This document shows positions 26,417-35,609 of a stretch of DNA of 64,000 nt, piece after piece; the first letter of the stretch is position 1, and each line of letters begins with the position of its first letter. Source of the stretch: Pantoea sp. AS-PWVM4 (GTDB taxonomy: Bacteria > Pseudomonadota > Gammaproteobacteria > Enterobacterales > Enterobacteriaceae). The position numbers and the translations under genes are program-made. The stretch covers positions 1 to 64,000 of the forward strand of contig NZ_ASZC01000009.1 in assembly GCF_000468095.1 (NCBI RefSeq), written 5' to 3'. The notes beneath the pieces were generated by a model. That model had not been told where the DNA came from. It worked only from the letters and a program-made list of their open reading frames with translations, and did no database searches.

Positions 26417-27577
26417 TCAGACGGCCGCTGTTTTCCCCAGGCTGGCATCAAATTTTTTCCAGCTTTCTGTCATATCCACCACGGTTTTCGATTTTCGCGC
26501 TTCGTCGATTTTTATCGCGGTGAGTCCCGCTTCCAGCGCGTCCACCACCGTGACCTTCAGCGGCGTTCCCTTTTTAATGTGTTTCACGATTTCTTCGGCC
26601 ATCAGGGCATCTGCGCCATAGTGGCCATCGTAAGCGTTGCCGCTGTAGACGGTATCCACTTCACGTTCGCCAGTTCGGGCGTTGTGCACACGGAAGTAGT
26701 TACGTACAAAGTCGCCCTCAGCCATGCCATCGGTGCCCATGACGCAGAAACGACGGAACTCATCCGGCACGTTAAGGTTGGCGTGGAAGGCGAGGGTAGC
26801 GCCACCGGCGTATTCAATCAGCGCTGTCTGGTAGTCAACGATATCGGCGTCGCTGTCGAACACCGCATCGGTGCTTGACCAGCCGCTCGGCTTGACGTGA
26901 TACAACTCGGAATCTGCCGTCACGGCACCTTGCGGCGCGTGTTGCGGGGTAAAGGATTTACGGCCACCAAAGCTGGCGACGCGCACTGGACGTTCACCCA
27001 TCAATCCCTGATACAGATCGATATCGTGGCAGCATTTTTCCAGAATGTAGGGACCGGCGTATTTTTCCAGACGACGCCAGTCACGCTGGAAGAAGGCACC
27101 GTGGTACGGCTTGATATGTTCGGTGGCTTCGATGGAGGTGATTTCTCCGAGACGGTTGTCATCACGCGCTGCCAGCAGATCGTGGTACAGCGGCGAGTAG
27201 CGCAGCACCAGGCCGACCAGAATGCGTTCATGCCCGTATTGCTGCACCAGCTGCGCCATCGCCATAGTCTGTTCTTCATTGATCACCACCGGCTTCTCAG
27301 TGAAGACGGTATAACCCGCGGCGAGTCCCTGACGGATATGCTCAAGATGCATAAAGTTCGGTGAACCGACCAGCAGCAGATCAAAGCCGCCATGACTCAG
27401 CAGGGCGTCGATGCTGTCGAATGCTTTGCCGGGATCGATGCCGAAGGTGTGAAGATTAGGTAAACCCGCCGGAGCCGGATCGACATAACCCACGACGGAG
27501 AACTCTGTATCGGCTTTGCTGAACTCTTTCACCACATGGGAAAGACGAAAGCCAAGACCAATAATGCCCACTTTCAT
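26417..27577 (-). CDS. Gfo/Idh/MocA-family oxidoreductase
   Basis: A 386-residue NAD(P)-dependent dehydrogenase. The Rossmann start is VGIIGLGFRLSHVVKEF, the family motif is TEKPVVINEEQ (about residues 93-103), and the catalytic His region is CCHDIDLYQGL. The family oxidises or reduces sugars, inositols and their derivatives. It is divergent from a sugar-kinase-like gene and ROK regulator, which suggests a role in the same carbohydrate pathway. It is one of three Gfo/Idh genes in the window (also 44923 and 53773). Substrate unknown. Confidence 0.85.
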   Translation of the reverse strand: MKVGIIGLGFRLSHVVKEFSKADTEFSVVGYVDPAPAGLPNLHTFGIDPGKAFDSIDALLSHGGFDLLLVGSPNFMHLEHIRQGLAAGYTVFTEKPVVINEEQTMAMAQLVQQYGHERILVGLVLRYSPLYHDLLAARDDNRLGEITSIEATEHIKPYHGAFFQRDWRRLEKYAGPYILEKCCHDIDLYQGLMGERPVRVASFGGRKSFTPQHAPQGAVTADSELYHVKPSGWSSTDAVFDSDADIVDYQTALIEYAGGATLAFHANLNVPDEFRRFCVMGTDGMAEGDFVRNYFRVHNARTGEREVDTVYSGNAYDGHYGADALMAEEIVKHIKKGTPLKVTVVDALEAGLTAIKIDEARKSKTVVDMTESWKKFDASLGKTAAV

Positions 27578-27846
27578 GTTGTACCCCTGAAGCCCGTTGC
27601 CTGTTAGCCGCCCGACCCATCAGGCTGCTGATAATATGACCGCTAACTTATTACGGCAGAAAAACTAATGTCAATGGATATCCTGGTGCAAGAAATGTGT
27701 GTTTTTATTATTTGTATGATTTTAATCATTTTTATTTGGTGTTGTGGCTTCCATATTTATTTGTTATTGCGATTTAAGTTTTTTTACCCTATCTTTCGCA
27801 CATCTATAAAGAGTCATTCCGTGCGGAGCAAAGCAGGAGGAAGCGC

Positions 27847-28725
27847 GTGCAGTCACTGATGCTGGGTATTGATGGTGGTGGTACGCACTGTCGTGGACGT
27901 CTCACCGACGCTCAGGGACAGCTGCTGGCGGAAGCGCGCGGTGGGCCTGCTAACGTCTGGTCGCAGTTTGAGGCGGCCATTGATGCGATTGATCGGGTGA
28001 TTGACGATCTCTTCACCCAGGCGGCCTTACCGGCGACGGCGCGGGCGCAAACGGTGCTGGTGGCGGGGCTGGCGGGTGCCAATGTTGCCTCGGTGAAAGC
28101 CCGGCTGGAGAGCTGGCAGCCGGTTTGTCAGGCCCGCTATCTCTTCACCGATGTCGAAATCGCCTGTGCCGGTGCGCATCATGGTGCGCCGGGGGCGGTG
28201 TTTATCACCGGCACCGGTAGCCAGGGGGCAGCCTGGGATGGCAGGCAATTTACGCTGCTCGGCGGCTGGGGTTTTGCCCTGTCCGATGCCGGATCGGGCG
28301 CGGTGCTGGGCCAACGCGCACTCAGGCTGGCGCTGTTGGCACACGAAGGCATTGTGCCACCTTCTGCGCTGACGCAACGCATCATGGCGCATTATCACGA
28401 CAGCCCGGAACAGATGCTAATCTGGTCACGTCATGCCACACCGGCTGACTGGGGACGGGTGGTGCCGGACGTTTTCGCTGCCGCGCAGGCGGGAGATGTG
28501 CATGGCACGGCGTTGATTCAGCAAACCGCAGCGGATATTGCGCAGATGGTGCAGCCGCTGCTGGCGCGTAGTCACGGTAATCTGGCGCTGATGGGGGGCT
28601 TAGCCGCCCCGATTCAGCCCTGGCTCCCGGCGGAGATCGCCGCGTTGCTGGTGCCGCCGCAGGGGGATGCGCTGAGTGGCGCGATCCGGCTCGCCACGCA
28701 GTTTAGCCTGAGCCAACCCGCATAA
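27847..28725 (+). CDS. BadF/BadG-type kinase (glucosamine/N-acetylglucosamine kinase-like)
   Basis: A 292-residue ASKHA-fold protein. The phosphate-1 loop is MLGIDGGGTHCRGRL, the phosphate-2 region is FITGTGSQGAAW, and the adenosine motif appears in GNLALMGGLA. Related enteric and Vibrio enzymes phosphorylate glucosamine or N-acetylglucosamine. The start is the GTG at 27847, with AGGAGG 6 bases upstream; no ATG is better placed. It is 28 bases from the ROK regulator and probably co-transcribed with it. The 269-base upstream gap is AT-rich and holds the divergent promoters. Sugar specificity is inference. Confidence 0.82.
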   Translation: MQSLMLGIDGGGTHCRGRLTDAQGQLLAEARGGPANVWSQFEAAIDAIDRVIDDLFTQAALPATARAQTVLVAGLAGANVASVKARLESWQPVCQARYLFTDVEIACAGAHHGAPGAVFITGTGSQGAAWDGRQFTLLGGWGFALSDAGSGAVLGQRALRLALLAHEGIVPPSALTQRIMAHYHDSPEQMLIWSRHATPADWGRVVPDVFAAAQAGDVHGTALIQQTAADIAQMVQPLLARSHGNLALMGGLAAPIQPWLPAEIAALLVPPQGDALSGAIRLATQFSLSQPA

Positions 28726-28753
28726 CCTTTTCATTCTGCTGATAAAGAGAACC

Positions 28754-29875
28754 ATGATCGCTCCGAACGTAACCGCCCGAATTCTGCGGCTGATTGTCGA
28801 AAATGCGCCGATCAGCCAGTCCGATCTGAAAGTGCGCAGCGGCTTGAGTATGTCAACGGTTTCGCAGGCCACCAATCGCCTGCTGACGCGGGGCATTGTG
28901 CAGGAGCTGGGGTTGCGACGCGTTTCGATGGGGCGTCCAAAAACCCTGCTCGGTCTTAATCCTGACCACGCCAGCGTGGTGGGTATCCAGCTCAACGCCG
29001 AACGCAATTTGATCGTGCTGACCGACCTTGGTGGCAACATTATTGGCGAGCAGCAGATGCCTTCCGGTGCGATGACGCCCAAGCAACTGGGCGATGCGCT
29101 GGCTAAGTTCTTGCGTGGTGTCGAGGGCAAGAAAGTGGGGGCGATTGGCCTGGCGCTTTCCGGATTGGTGGATGCCAGCAACGGCTACTGCGTGCGCTCC
29201 CGCGTGCTGGACTGGGACAACGTGCCGATTGCCCGCCTGCTGGAGGAACGTTTCTCGCTGCCGGTATTTATCGAAAACGACGCCAACGCGTTAGCGATGG
29301 CGGCGCTGGTTTTTGGTCAGCTCGGCCATGCCCAGTCGGCGATTATCGCCACCTTTGGCAAAGGCATTGGCGCAGGGATTCTGCTCGATCGCCAGCTATA
29401 TCGGGGCCGCCACGGCAAAGCGGGGGAAATTGGCAATGCCCTGCTGGGCGACGGCTCCGAACGCCTGTTGGAGGATGTCGCCTCATCGCAGGCGATCCTG
29501 CAACGGGTGGCTGCCACGTTGAAAGATGAGGTGCCGCAGGCGTTGCGTGACCTCGATATGCGTCCGACACCCGAGGTGCTGAGTGCGCTGGCGGAAGCCG
29601 GGCATCAGTTGGGGATGTCACTGGCGAACCTGTCAATTGCCTACGACCCGGATGTGGTTTATCTGGCGATGGAGCCGCAGATGGCGTCGCGTATCCTGCT
29701 GGACCATATCACCCAAAGCTTCCAGAACTATCGCCTGAAATTGACGCCGCATATGACGCCGTTGCAGTTCCTGACCGAGTCTAATCGGATGTGGGCGCAG
29801 GGCGCGGCGGGTTTTGCGGTGAATAAGTTGCTGGATTTGCTGGCCGCGCAGGCGGATGAAGAGATCGCGTCTTAA
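28754..29875 (+). CDS. ROK-family transcriptional regulator (NagC/XylR type)
   Basis: A 373-residue regulator. An N-terminal winged helix-turn-helix (residues about 10-60: NAPISQSDLKVRSGLSMSTVSQATNRLL) is joined to a ROK sugar-kinase-like domain with IGLALSGLVD, ENDANALAMAALVFG and GKGIGAGILLDRQLYRGRHGKAGEIGN. The usual cysteine zinc cluster after the GHG-like motif is not evident. It probably represses the surrounding sugar cassette until a sugar or sugar phosphate binds. It is downstream of the kinase-like gene. Confidence 0.88.
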   Translation: MIAPNVTARILRLIVENAPISQSDLKVRSGLSMSTVSQATNRLLTRGIVQELGLRRVSMGRPKTLLGLNPDHASVVGIQLNAERNLIVLTDLGGNIIGEQQMPSGAMTPKQLGDALAKFLRGVEGKKVGAIGLALSGLVDASNGYCVRSRVLDWDNVPIARLLEERFSLPVFIENDANALAMAALVFGQLGHAQSAIIATFGKGIGAGILLDRQLYRGRHGKAGEIGNALLGDGSERLLEDVASSQAILQRVAATLKDEVPQALRDLDMRPTPEVLSALAEAGHQLGMSLANLSIAYDPDVVYLAMEPQMASRILLDHITQSFQNYRLKLTPHMTPLQFLTESNRMWAQGAAGFAVNKLLDLLAAQADEEIAS

Positions 29876-30213
29876 AACGGGTTTCGCTCGCTCTGAGGTG
29901 GTTTCGTTCGCTTTAGGCTGATGTAGTTTCAGCTCGCCGGTGCGGCGTCCTCTGCACTGCCGGGCCTCGCGCCAGCCTCTTTTTTGCGCGATAAATCGCG
30001 CCGCTACAACTCAACGCCGCCTTCATGCGGCTCATCCCCACTGCATGACTTGTGCTTTTTGGTGATTTAATCATTGCTGTCTGCGCGATAAATCAACGTG
30101 CTGCCATTTGTAGCGGCGCGATTTATCGCGCAATGAAGAGAGCACCTGGCTTTCAGGCGATGGGGCGGGCGGAACCTTCTCGGAGTCAGCCCGCACCAGC
30201 AGCCAGAACACAT
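29876..30213. repeat. Gene-free stretch with composite repeat copy B
   Basis: From about 29901 to 30207 this is a shorter version of the block at 6822-7459, sharing the same segments in the same order. It contains REP-like units at 29986-30007 and 30110-30131 plus a truncated unit at 30082. As with copy A, it ends right at the 3' end of a minus-strand gene in a convergent gap. Confidence 0.75.
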
Positions 30214-31305
30214 TCACCGCAACCGCATCCCCTGCTCATCAAACAACAAACAACTCCCCGCATCCAATTGATAACGCATCAGTTCGCCAATCTCATGATG
30301 AGTCGCATGGCGCTCCTCAATCACCAGCAGACGCTCCTGCCCGACATCCAGATAAAGATAATTGGTATGTCCCAGCATCTCGCTGAACGACAGCGGTGCA
30401 CTAAAACTCAACGGCGCGTTGGCATCTGGGGCGAGCTGAAAATGCTCAGGCCGCACCCCCAGCGTCACTTTCTGCCCTTCGTGGCAGGTCGCCGCCAGCT
30501 TCAGGGTTAACGCCTGAATCCCCAGCGATGGCACGCGTAGCTGCACCTGACCGGGGGCCAACGCCGCCACTTCGGCCGGCAAGAAGTTCATTTTCGGTGA
30601 GCCGATAAACCCGGCGACAAACAGGTTATCCGGGTCGCGGTACAACTCCAGGGGTGCGCCAACCTGCTCAATCTGCCCCTTACGCAGCACCACGATACGG
30701 TCAGCCAGCGTCATCGCTTCTAACTGGTCATGGGTAACGTAAATCATGGTATTGCCGAGTGAAGCGTGCAGGCGGGCGATCTCAATACGCATCTGCAAAC
30801 GCAATTCGGCATCGAGGTTCGACAGCGGTTCATCAAACAGGAAAATGCGCGGATGGCGAATAATGGCGCGGCCTATTGCCACGCGTTGACGCTGCCCGCC
30901 GGACAGAGCACGCGGCAGTCGATCCAGCAATTCCGTTAAATGCAGACGCTCGGCGGTCTGGCGTATCGCCTGTTCAATCTCCGCTTTCGGGCGCTTCATC
31001 ACCTCCAGCGGATAAGCGAGGTTGCCGCGTACCGTCATGTTCGGGTAGAGCGCGTAGGACTGAAACACCATCGCAATGCCACGCTCGGTGGCGGGCTGGT
31101 GCGTCATATCCGCTCCCTCAATCAGCAACTTGCCGTCGCTGATCTCCTCCAGCCCGGCAATCATGCGTAACAGCGTCGATTTACCGCAGCCGGAAGGGCC
31201 AACAAACACCACAAACTCGCCGCTGTTGATGGTGAGATCGATACCGTGAATCACGTTCACGTTCTCATAGGATTTCTTAACGCTTTGCAGATGCAGGCTG
31301 GTCAT
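30214..31305 (-). CDS. Sugar ABC transporter ATP-binding protein (MsmX/UgpC type)
   Basis: A 363-residue ATPase. Walker A is GPSGCGKST, the signature is [15 protein letters not shown], Walker B is [12 protein letters not shown], and the switch is VTHDQLEAM. The C-terminal TOBE regulatory domain includes [10 protein letters not shown] and [13 protein letters not shown]. This CUT1-type ATPase powers sugar importers and almost certainly partners the binding protein and permeases at 32446-35531, although it is on the other strand. It is 12 bases downstream of a GNAT gene and likely co-transcribed with it. Confidence 0.93.
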   Translation of the reverse strand: MTSLHLQSVKKSYENVNVIHGIDLTINSGEFVVFVGPSGCGKSTLLRMIAGLEEISDGKLLIEGADMTHQPATERGIAMVFQSYALYPNMTVRGNLAYPLEVMKRPKAEIEQAIRQTAERLHLTELLDRLPRALSGGQRQRVAIGRAIIRHPRIFLFDEPLSNLDAELRLQMRIEIARLHASLGNTMIYVTHDQLEAMTLADRIVVLRKGQIEQVGAPLELYRDPDNLFVAGFIGSPKMNFLPAEVAALAPGQVQLRVPSLGIQALTLKLAATCHEGQKVTLGVRPEHFQLAPDANAPLSFSAPLSFSEMLGHTNYLYLDVGQERLLVIEERHATHHEIGELMRYQLDAGSCLLFDEQGMRLR

Positions 31306-31317
31306 GCTGTGTCTCGC

Positions 31318-31917
31318 TTAAAGTAACTGGCCCATATAGATGGCGTTGCTGCGCACGATAGGCGTGAAGCCAAGGCGCTGATAAAAACCGCACACCTGCT
31401 CGTTTTGCAGGCTGACGCCAAGATGTACGCCGGAAACGCCGGCCTGACGCAGCAGCGTCAACAATTGCTCGATCAGCTTACGTCCCCAACCGCCTTGCTG
31501 TGCCACAGGCAACAGATTGATATGCAGATGTGCAGGCCACTGGCTTACCAGTTGCTCGGCGGCGGCATCCGGCTGGCGGATGGCATCCAGCACTTTGCTG
31601 TCGAGTGGTGCGCTGGCGGGAGTGGCGCGATATTGCGTCTGCAACATCGGCCACCACTGTTGATTGAGGATGGCCTCAAACGTGCGGGTATCCGGCACCG
31701 CTACGGCGTAGCCCACCACCTCGCCGTGCTGCTCCAGCACCAGAGCAAACTCAGGGACGAAGCGCGCGTAAGGGATCACAAAGCGCAGGCCAGGCAGGGC
31801 GGGATCGGAATAAAGCGCCGTCGCATCCTTTCCCGCATTGGCGGTTTCTAAGCAAATACGCGAGAGCGCGGGAAAATCCGCCTCGGTGGCGTGACGAATA
31901 ACACCTTCAGCCGTCAT
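31318..31917 (-). CDS. GNAT-family N-acetyltransferase
   Basis: A 199-residue GNAT-fold protein. The N-terminal strand-helix is GVIRHATEADFPALSRICLETAN. The acetyl-CoA binding motif A is HLHINLLPVAQQGGWGRKLIEQLL, followed by GVHLGVSLQNEQVCGFYQRLGFTPI. The LHINLLP-x-x-QxxGxG pattern resembles the acetyltransferase-like domain found with bacterial O-GlcNAcase/hexosaminidase proteins, which suggests, without proof, an amino-sugar context. It is upstream of the ABC ATPase and probably in the same transcript. Confidence 0.82.
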   Translation of the reverse strand: MTAEGVIRHATEADFPALSRICLETANAGKDATALYSDPALPGLRFVIPYARFVPEFALVLEQHGEVVGYAVAVPDTRTFEAILNQQWWPMLQTQYRATPASAPLDSKVLDAIRQPDAAAEQLVSQWPAHLHINLLPVAQQGGWGRKLIEQLLTLLRQAGVSGVHLGVSLQNEQVCGFYQRLGFTPIVRSNAIYMGQLL

Positions 31918-32445
31918 GGTGGAGCCTCTGTGGTCAGGAGATGAACAGTTTTTACGGTAATGAAAGCTGACTTAGTTTTCAAGGTGTAATAATTGCGTCA
32001 TCCCGCAAAGCGGCACAGAAGCATAACCGCAGCGCATGACTGATGCGATGACAGTCGCGCTAAAATGCGCTGGTTGGTCCTTGCTGCGCGGGCCTTGTAC
32101 CCATTCCCCTTCGTTTCTTTGTCATAACTATACGATTTTCATATGCTCTATCAGTGGCTTAATGGCTGGCAAAATCACGAGTGATTTATGCTGGTCATCA
32201 TTGCCGACAGGCTGATTACCGCCAATTTTTGCTGAATTAAGCAGCATTCTCTGCTGATCGACGAGCCTTTCTTCTCACTTTTTGCACTGCATCACAGAGC
32301 AAAAATTCCGCGCTGCACAGGTTTGACTTTCTTTTGTTCATAAAGTAAGTATGGATAAGCGCGATATTTCTGCTGAATCAACCTGCGGGATCTGCGGGTG
32401 TCGAGATGAAGGGATGCCAGTCATCTGTTGGAGAAACCGAGCATT
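31918..32445. other. 528-base divergent intergenic region
   Basis: This lies between the GNAT-ATPase operon (minus) and the sugar transporter operon (plus). It must contain both promoters and probably ROK operators, but I see no clear palindrome, repeat or consensus promoter. Short open frames here lack ribosome sites. Confidence 0.5.
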
Positions 32446-33786
32446 ATGTGTGAGTCAACCGTACGTTCGCAGTACTTCCATCGCTCTCTGCGCACCCTGT
32501 CTCGTCTGGTTTCCGCTGGGGTACTGCTCGGCGCATCGATGGCGCAGGCCGCCAGCGTGACCCTTAACGAATGGGACATTTATAACTATCCACAGCAGAC
32601 CGAAGCGGTGGATCAGGCGATTAAAGCGTTCCAGCAAAAAAATCCGGGCATTGTCATCCAGCGTTCCGTGCACTCCTTTGAAGATACCCGCATCCCGCTC
32701 AAACTGGCGCTGACCGCCGGTGATGGCCCACAGATTGCGCAGGTCAACCAGGGCGGCGGCGATATGGGATCGCTGGTCAAAGACAAATTACTCTGGCCGC
32801 TGGATGATTACGCCAAAACCTACGGCTGGACCACGCGCTTCCCGGATTCGATTCTGAAACGCAACCGTTGGTCTGATACCCAGGATTTCGGTAGCGGCAA
32901 GTTGTACGGCGTTGCCAGCCTCGGTGAAATGGTTGGTCTGTACTACAACAAAGCGTTGCTGGATAAAGCCGGCATTGCGGTGCCAAAAACCCTGCCGGAG
33001 CTGGAACAGGCAATGGAAAAACTGAAAGCGCAGGGCACCGCGCCGATGATGCTGGGTTTGCTGGACGGCAATATGGGGCAGCAACTGCTCAGTACCCTTT
33101 GGGAAGCGCAGATCGAAAGCAGCGATCGCAAAAAACTGGATGACCTGATTTACGATGTCGGCGGCACCTTCAAAGATGACAAGTTAGTCAAAGCCGCCAA
33201 CATGATGAAAAGCTGGAATGACAAAGGGTATTTCTTCCCAGGTTTCCAGGGGATTGGTCATGACGATGCTGCCACGCTGTTCCAGAACGGTCAGGCGGCC
33301 TTCCTGGTGAGCGGCACCTGGTATCTCGGTCAGTTCAAAGACAACAAAGATATTCACTTCGCGGCAATGCCGATGGGCGAGGGCGTGCAGCATGCGTTAA
33401 TGGTCGGGGGCACAGACCTGGCGTTCTCCATCACCAGCACGGCGAAAAGCAAAGAACAGCAGGATGCCGCAGCGAAGTTTATCGACTACATCGTGTCGGA
33501 TGAGATGGCTAACCGCTGGCTGAAAGTCGGCTTCCTGCCTGCCAGTGCCAGCAAAAATGCGCAGATCCCGTCGGATAACCCGCTGCTGGCGGAAACGTAT
33601 CAGGTGTGGGTGACGCTTAATGAACACGATGGCCTGGGCCATTACGTTGACTGGGCGACACCGACCATGAACGCCGAGCTGAACCAGAACGTGCAGCTGC
33701 TGCTGGCGGGACGTCAAACCGCTGACCAGATGGTCACCAACTTCGACAACAACTATCAACGTTACCTGAAAACCCTTAAGCACTGA
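32446..33786 (+). CDS. Sugar ABC transporter solute-binding protein (family 1)
   Basis: A 446-residue periplasmic binding protein. The signal peptide is at residues about 15-36 ([15 protein letters not shown], cleavage before ASVT). The mature part is of the CUT1 family: [38 protein letters not shown], and the C-terminal [18 protein letters not shown]. It captures a sugar or oligosaccharide for the permeases that follow. ATG 32446 is used over an in-frame TTG at 32428. A strong hairpin separates it from the first permease. The ligand is unknown; the GH28-like gene in the operon points to a uronic-acid-containing glycoside. Confidence 0.9.
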   Translation: MCESTVRSQYFHRSLRTLSRLVSAGVLLGASMAQAASVTLNEWDIYNYPQQTEAVDQAIKAFQQKNPGIVIQRSVHSFEDTRIPLKLALTAGDGPQIAQVNQGGGDMGSLVKDKLLWPLDDYAKTYGWTTRFPDSILKRNRWSDTQDFGSGKLYGVASLGEMVGLYYNKALLDKAGIAVPKTLPELEQAMEKLKAQGTAPMMLGLLDGNMGQQLLSTLWEAQIESSDRKKLDDLIYDVGGTFKDDKLVKAANMMKSWNDKGYFFPGFQGIGHDDAATLFQNGQAAFLVSGTWYLGQFKDNKDIHFAAMPMGEGVQHALMVGGTDLAFSITSTAKSKEQQDAAAKFIDYIVSDEMANRWLKVGFLPASASKNAQIPSDNPLLAETYQVWVTLNEHDGLGHYVDWATPTMNAELNQNVQLLLAGRQTADQMVTNFDNNYQRYLKTLKH

Positions 33787-33792
33787 TAAATC

Positions 33793-33816
33793 CGGTCCGG
33801 CAGCGATGCCGGACCG
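33793..33816 (+). other. Intercistronic hairpin after the binding-protein gene
   Basis: A perfect 10-bp stem (CGGTCCGGCA / TGCCGGACCG) has a GCGA (GNRA-type) tetraloop and no T-run. Such hairpins after malE-type genes stabilise the upstream message, giving more binding protein than permease. Confidence 0.7.
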
Positions 33817-33843
33817 CAGACAGGCCCGCAAGCGAGTACGGTT

Positions 33844-34716
33844 ATGCTGAACAAATCTGCCTGGCGCAATGCGCTCTATCTCCTGCCCGCGGTGCTGGTA
33901 TACGCGGTCTTTCTGTTGCTGCCGCTGCTGGCGTCGCTGGGCATCAGTTTTACCGAGTGGGACGGCACCTCGATGCCGATCTTTACCGGCATCAGCAACT
34001 ATATGCGTATGTTCAGCGACCCGGTGTTTTGGGTGGCGCTGGGCAACAACGCGCTGTTGATGTTGTTCTACACTCTGCTGCCGATTGGTGTTGGGCTGCT
34101 GCTGTGCAGCTTCCTGTATGAAACGCGCAGCAACAAGGAGCGCAGTCTGCTGCGTATCTTCTTCTTTCTGCCTTATATCATGCCGATGGCGGTACTCGGC
34201 GTGGTGTGGCGTTGGCTGTACAACCCGGCATTTGGTCCGATTGACCAGTTCCTGCGCGCCATCGGATTGCCGCAGTTGGCGATCTCCTGGTTAGGCGACT
34301 TCACCTGGGCGCTCCCCGCAGTCGGCTTTGTCGCCACCTGGTACTTCTTTGGTTTTTGTCTGGTGCTGTTTATGGCTGGCCTGCAACGGATGGATCCGTC
34401 ATTGCTGGAAGCAGCGGATCTGGATGGCTCCTCGCGGCGGCAGAAATTTATGCGCATCACGCTGCCGTCACTGCGCCCGGAGCTGCGCATTGCCTTGCTG
34501 CTGACGGTGATCGCCAGCCTGAAAGCCTTCGACCTGGTCTATGTGATGACGCAGGGCGGGCCGGGCACCGCCACTATGGTGACCAACATCTTTATGTATA
34601 AGCAGGGCTTCGACCTGCACTACTTTGGCTACGCCTCGGCAGTGGCGGTATTCAGTATGATGATTGTGTTGTTGATCAACGCGTTAATTCACTTTGTTAT
34701 TCGGGAGCGTCACTGA
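33844..34716 (+). CDS. Sugar ABC transporter permease (MalF type)
   Basis: A 290-residue inner-membrane protein with about six helices. The cytoplasmic EAA loop is LLEAADLDGSSRRQKFMRITLPSLRP (about residues 183-208), which docks to the ATPase. It pairs with the next permease to form the channel of the CUT1 importer. Its stop overlaps the next start by one base (TGATG). A short 5' gap from the binding-protein gene contains the hairpin. Confidence 0.92.
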   Translation: MLNKSAWRNALYLLPAVLVYAVFLLLPLLASLGISFTEWDGTSMPIFTGISNYMRMFSDPVFWVALGNNALLMLFYTLLPIGVGLLLCSFLYETRSNKERSLLRIFFFLPYIMPMAVLGVVWRWLYNPAFGPIDQFLRAIGLPQLAISWLGDFTWALPAVGFVATWYFFGFCLVLFMAGLQRMDPSLLEAADLDGSSRRQKFMRITLPSLRPELRIALLLTVIASLKAFDLVYVMTQGGPGTATMVTNIFMYKQGFDLHYFGYASAVAVFSMMIVLLINALIHFVIRERH

Positions 34717-35531
34717 TGCGTGGCACGCCAGTTGTTTCTCGTGCGCTTATCTGGATCGTCGCGCTGATGACCATCCTGCCATTTCTGATGGCGCTGATGA
34801 CCTCATTCAAAACCCAGATGGAGCTGTTCCAGGGGGTGTTTACCCTGCCATCTTCGCTCAACTTTAAAAACTACGTCACCGCCTGGCAGCAGGGCCATTT
34901 CAACGTTTACTTTATGAACTCGGTTTTGGTGGTGATCCCGGTGGTGATTAGCAGCATCCTGCTGGGCATTCTGGCCGGGTTTGGTTTCGCCTGGTTGAAG
35001 ATTCCGGGCAAAAAAGTGGTGGCGGCGATGCTGGGGCTGGGGATGGTGCTGCCAAGTGAGGCCTTTATCATTCCGCTGTACCACGAGTTGCGCTGGATGG
35101 GGCTGACCAATACTTATCTGGCGCTGATCCTGCCGCAGATTGCGCTGTCGCTGCCGTTCACCACCCTGATGATCGCCACGGCGCTGCAACAGGTGCCGCG
35201 CGAGTTGGTGGAGGCTTCAGTCATGGATGGCGCGTCACGGCGCAAAATTTTGTGGGGCATTCTGGTGCCTGCCATCTGGCCGACGCTGTCCACCCTGGCG
35301 CTGCTGCTGTTTATCTGGACGTGGAACGAATTCCTGATCCCACTGATTCTGGTTAACAAAGACGAGCTGCGTACCCTGCCGATTGGCATGATGTTCTTCC
35401 AGAATAAAAACACCATCGATATCCCGGTATTGATGGCTGGCGCGATGATTGTGATCCTGCCGCTGGTGGCGGTGTTCCTCATCTTTCAGCGCAAATTTAT
35501 CAGTGGCGTGACCGAAGGCGCGGTGAAATAA
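34716..35531 (+). CDS. Sugar ABC transporter permease (MalG type)
   Basis: A 271-residue inner-membrane protein with six helices. The EAA loop is LVEASVMDGASRRKILWGILVPAIWP, and the C-terminal helix ends in RKFISGVTEGAVK, the usual tail of MalG-type permeases (ISGLTAGAVK). It completes the transmembrane part of the importer. The next gene, GH28-like, begins 78 bases later on the same strand. Confidence 0.93.
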   Translation: MRGTPVVSRALIWIVALMTILPFLMALMTSFKTQMELFQGVFTLPSSLNFKNYVTAWQQGHFNVYFMNSVLVVIPVVISSILLGILAGFGFAWLKIPGKKVVAAMLGLGMVLPSEAFIIPLYHELRWMGLTNTYLALILPQIALSLPFTTLMIATALQQVPRELVEASVMDGASRRKILWGILVPAIWPTLSTLALLLFIWTWNEFLIPLILVNKDELRTLPIGMMFFQNKNTIDIPVLMAGAMIVILPLVAVFLIFQRKFISGVTEGAVK

Positions 35532-35609
35532 GCGCCTTGTCCATCAGCGAAAGGTTTTCGCGCCATGCGCATGCTGCTATGGCCTTACGCTGCAACTCAG
35601 GAGAACCGC

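Noticed and set aside
27668..27859. 63-codon frame encoding a hydrophobic peptide upstream of the kinase-like gene
   Set aside because: The hydrophobicity follows from T-rich sequence, there is no ribosome site, and it overlaps the start region of the better-supported gene.
32325..32355. Possible sigma-70 promoter before the sugar-binding protein
   Set aside because: TTGACT is present, but the -10 at correct spacing (TAAGTA) is weak, and the start site cannot be placed from sequence.
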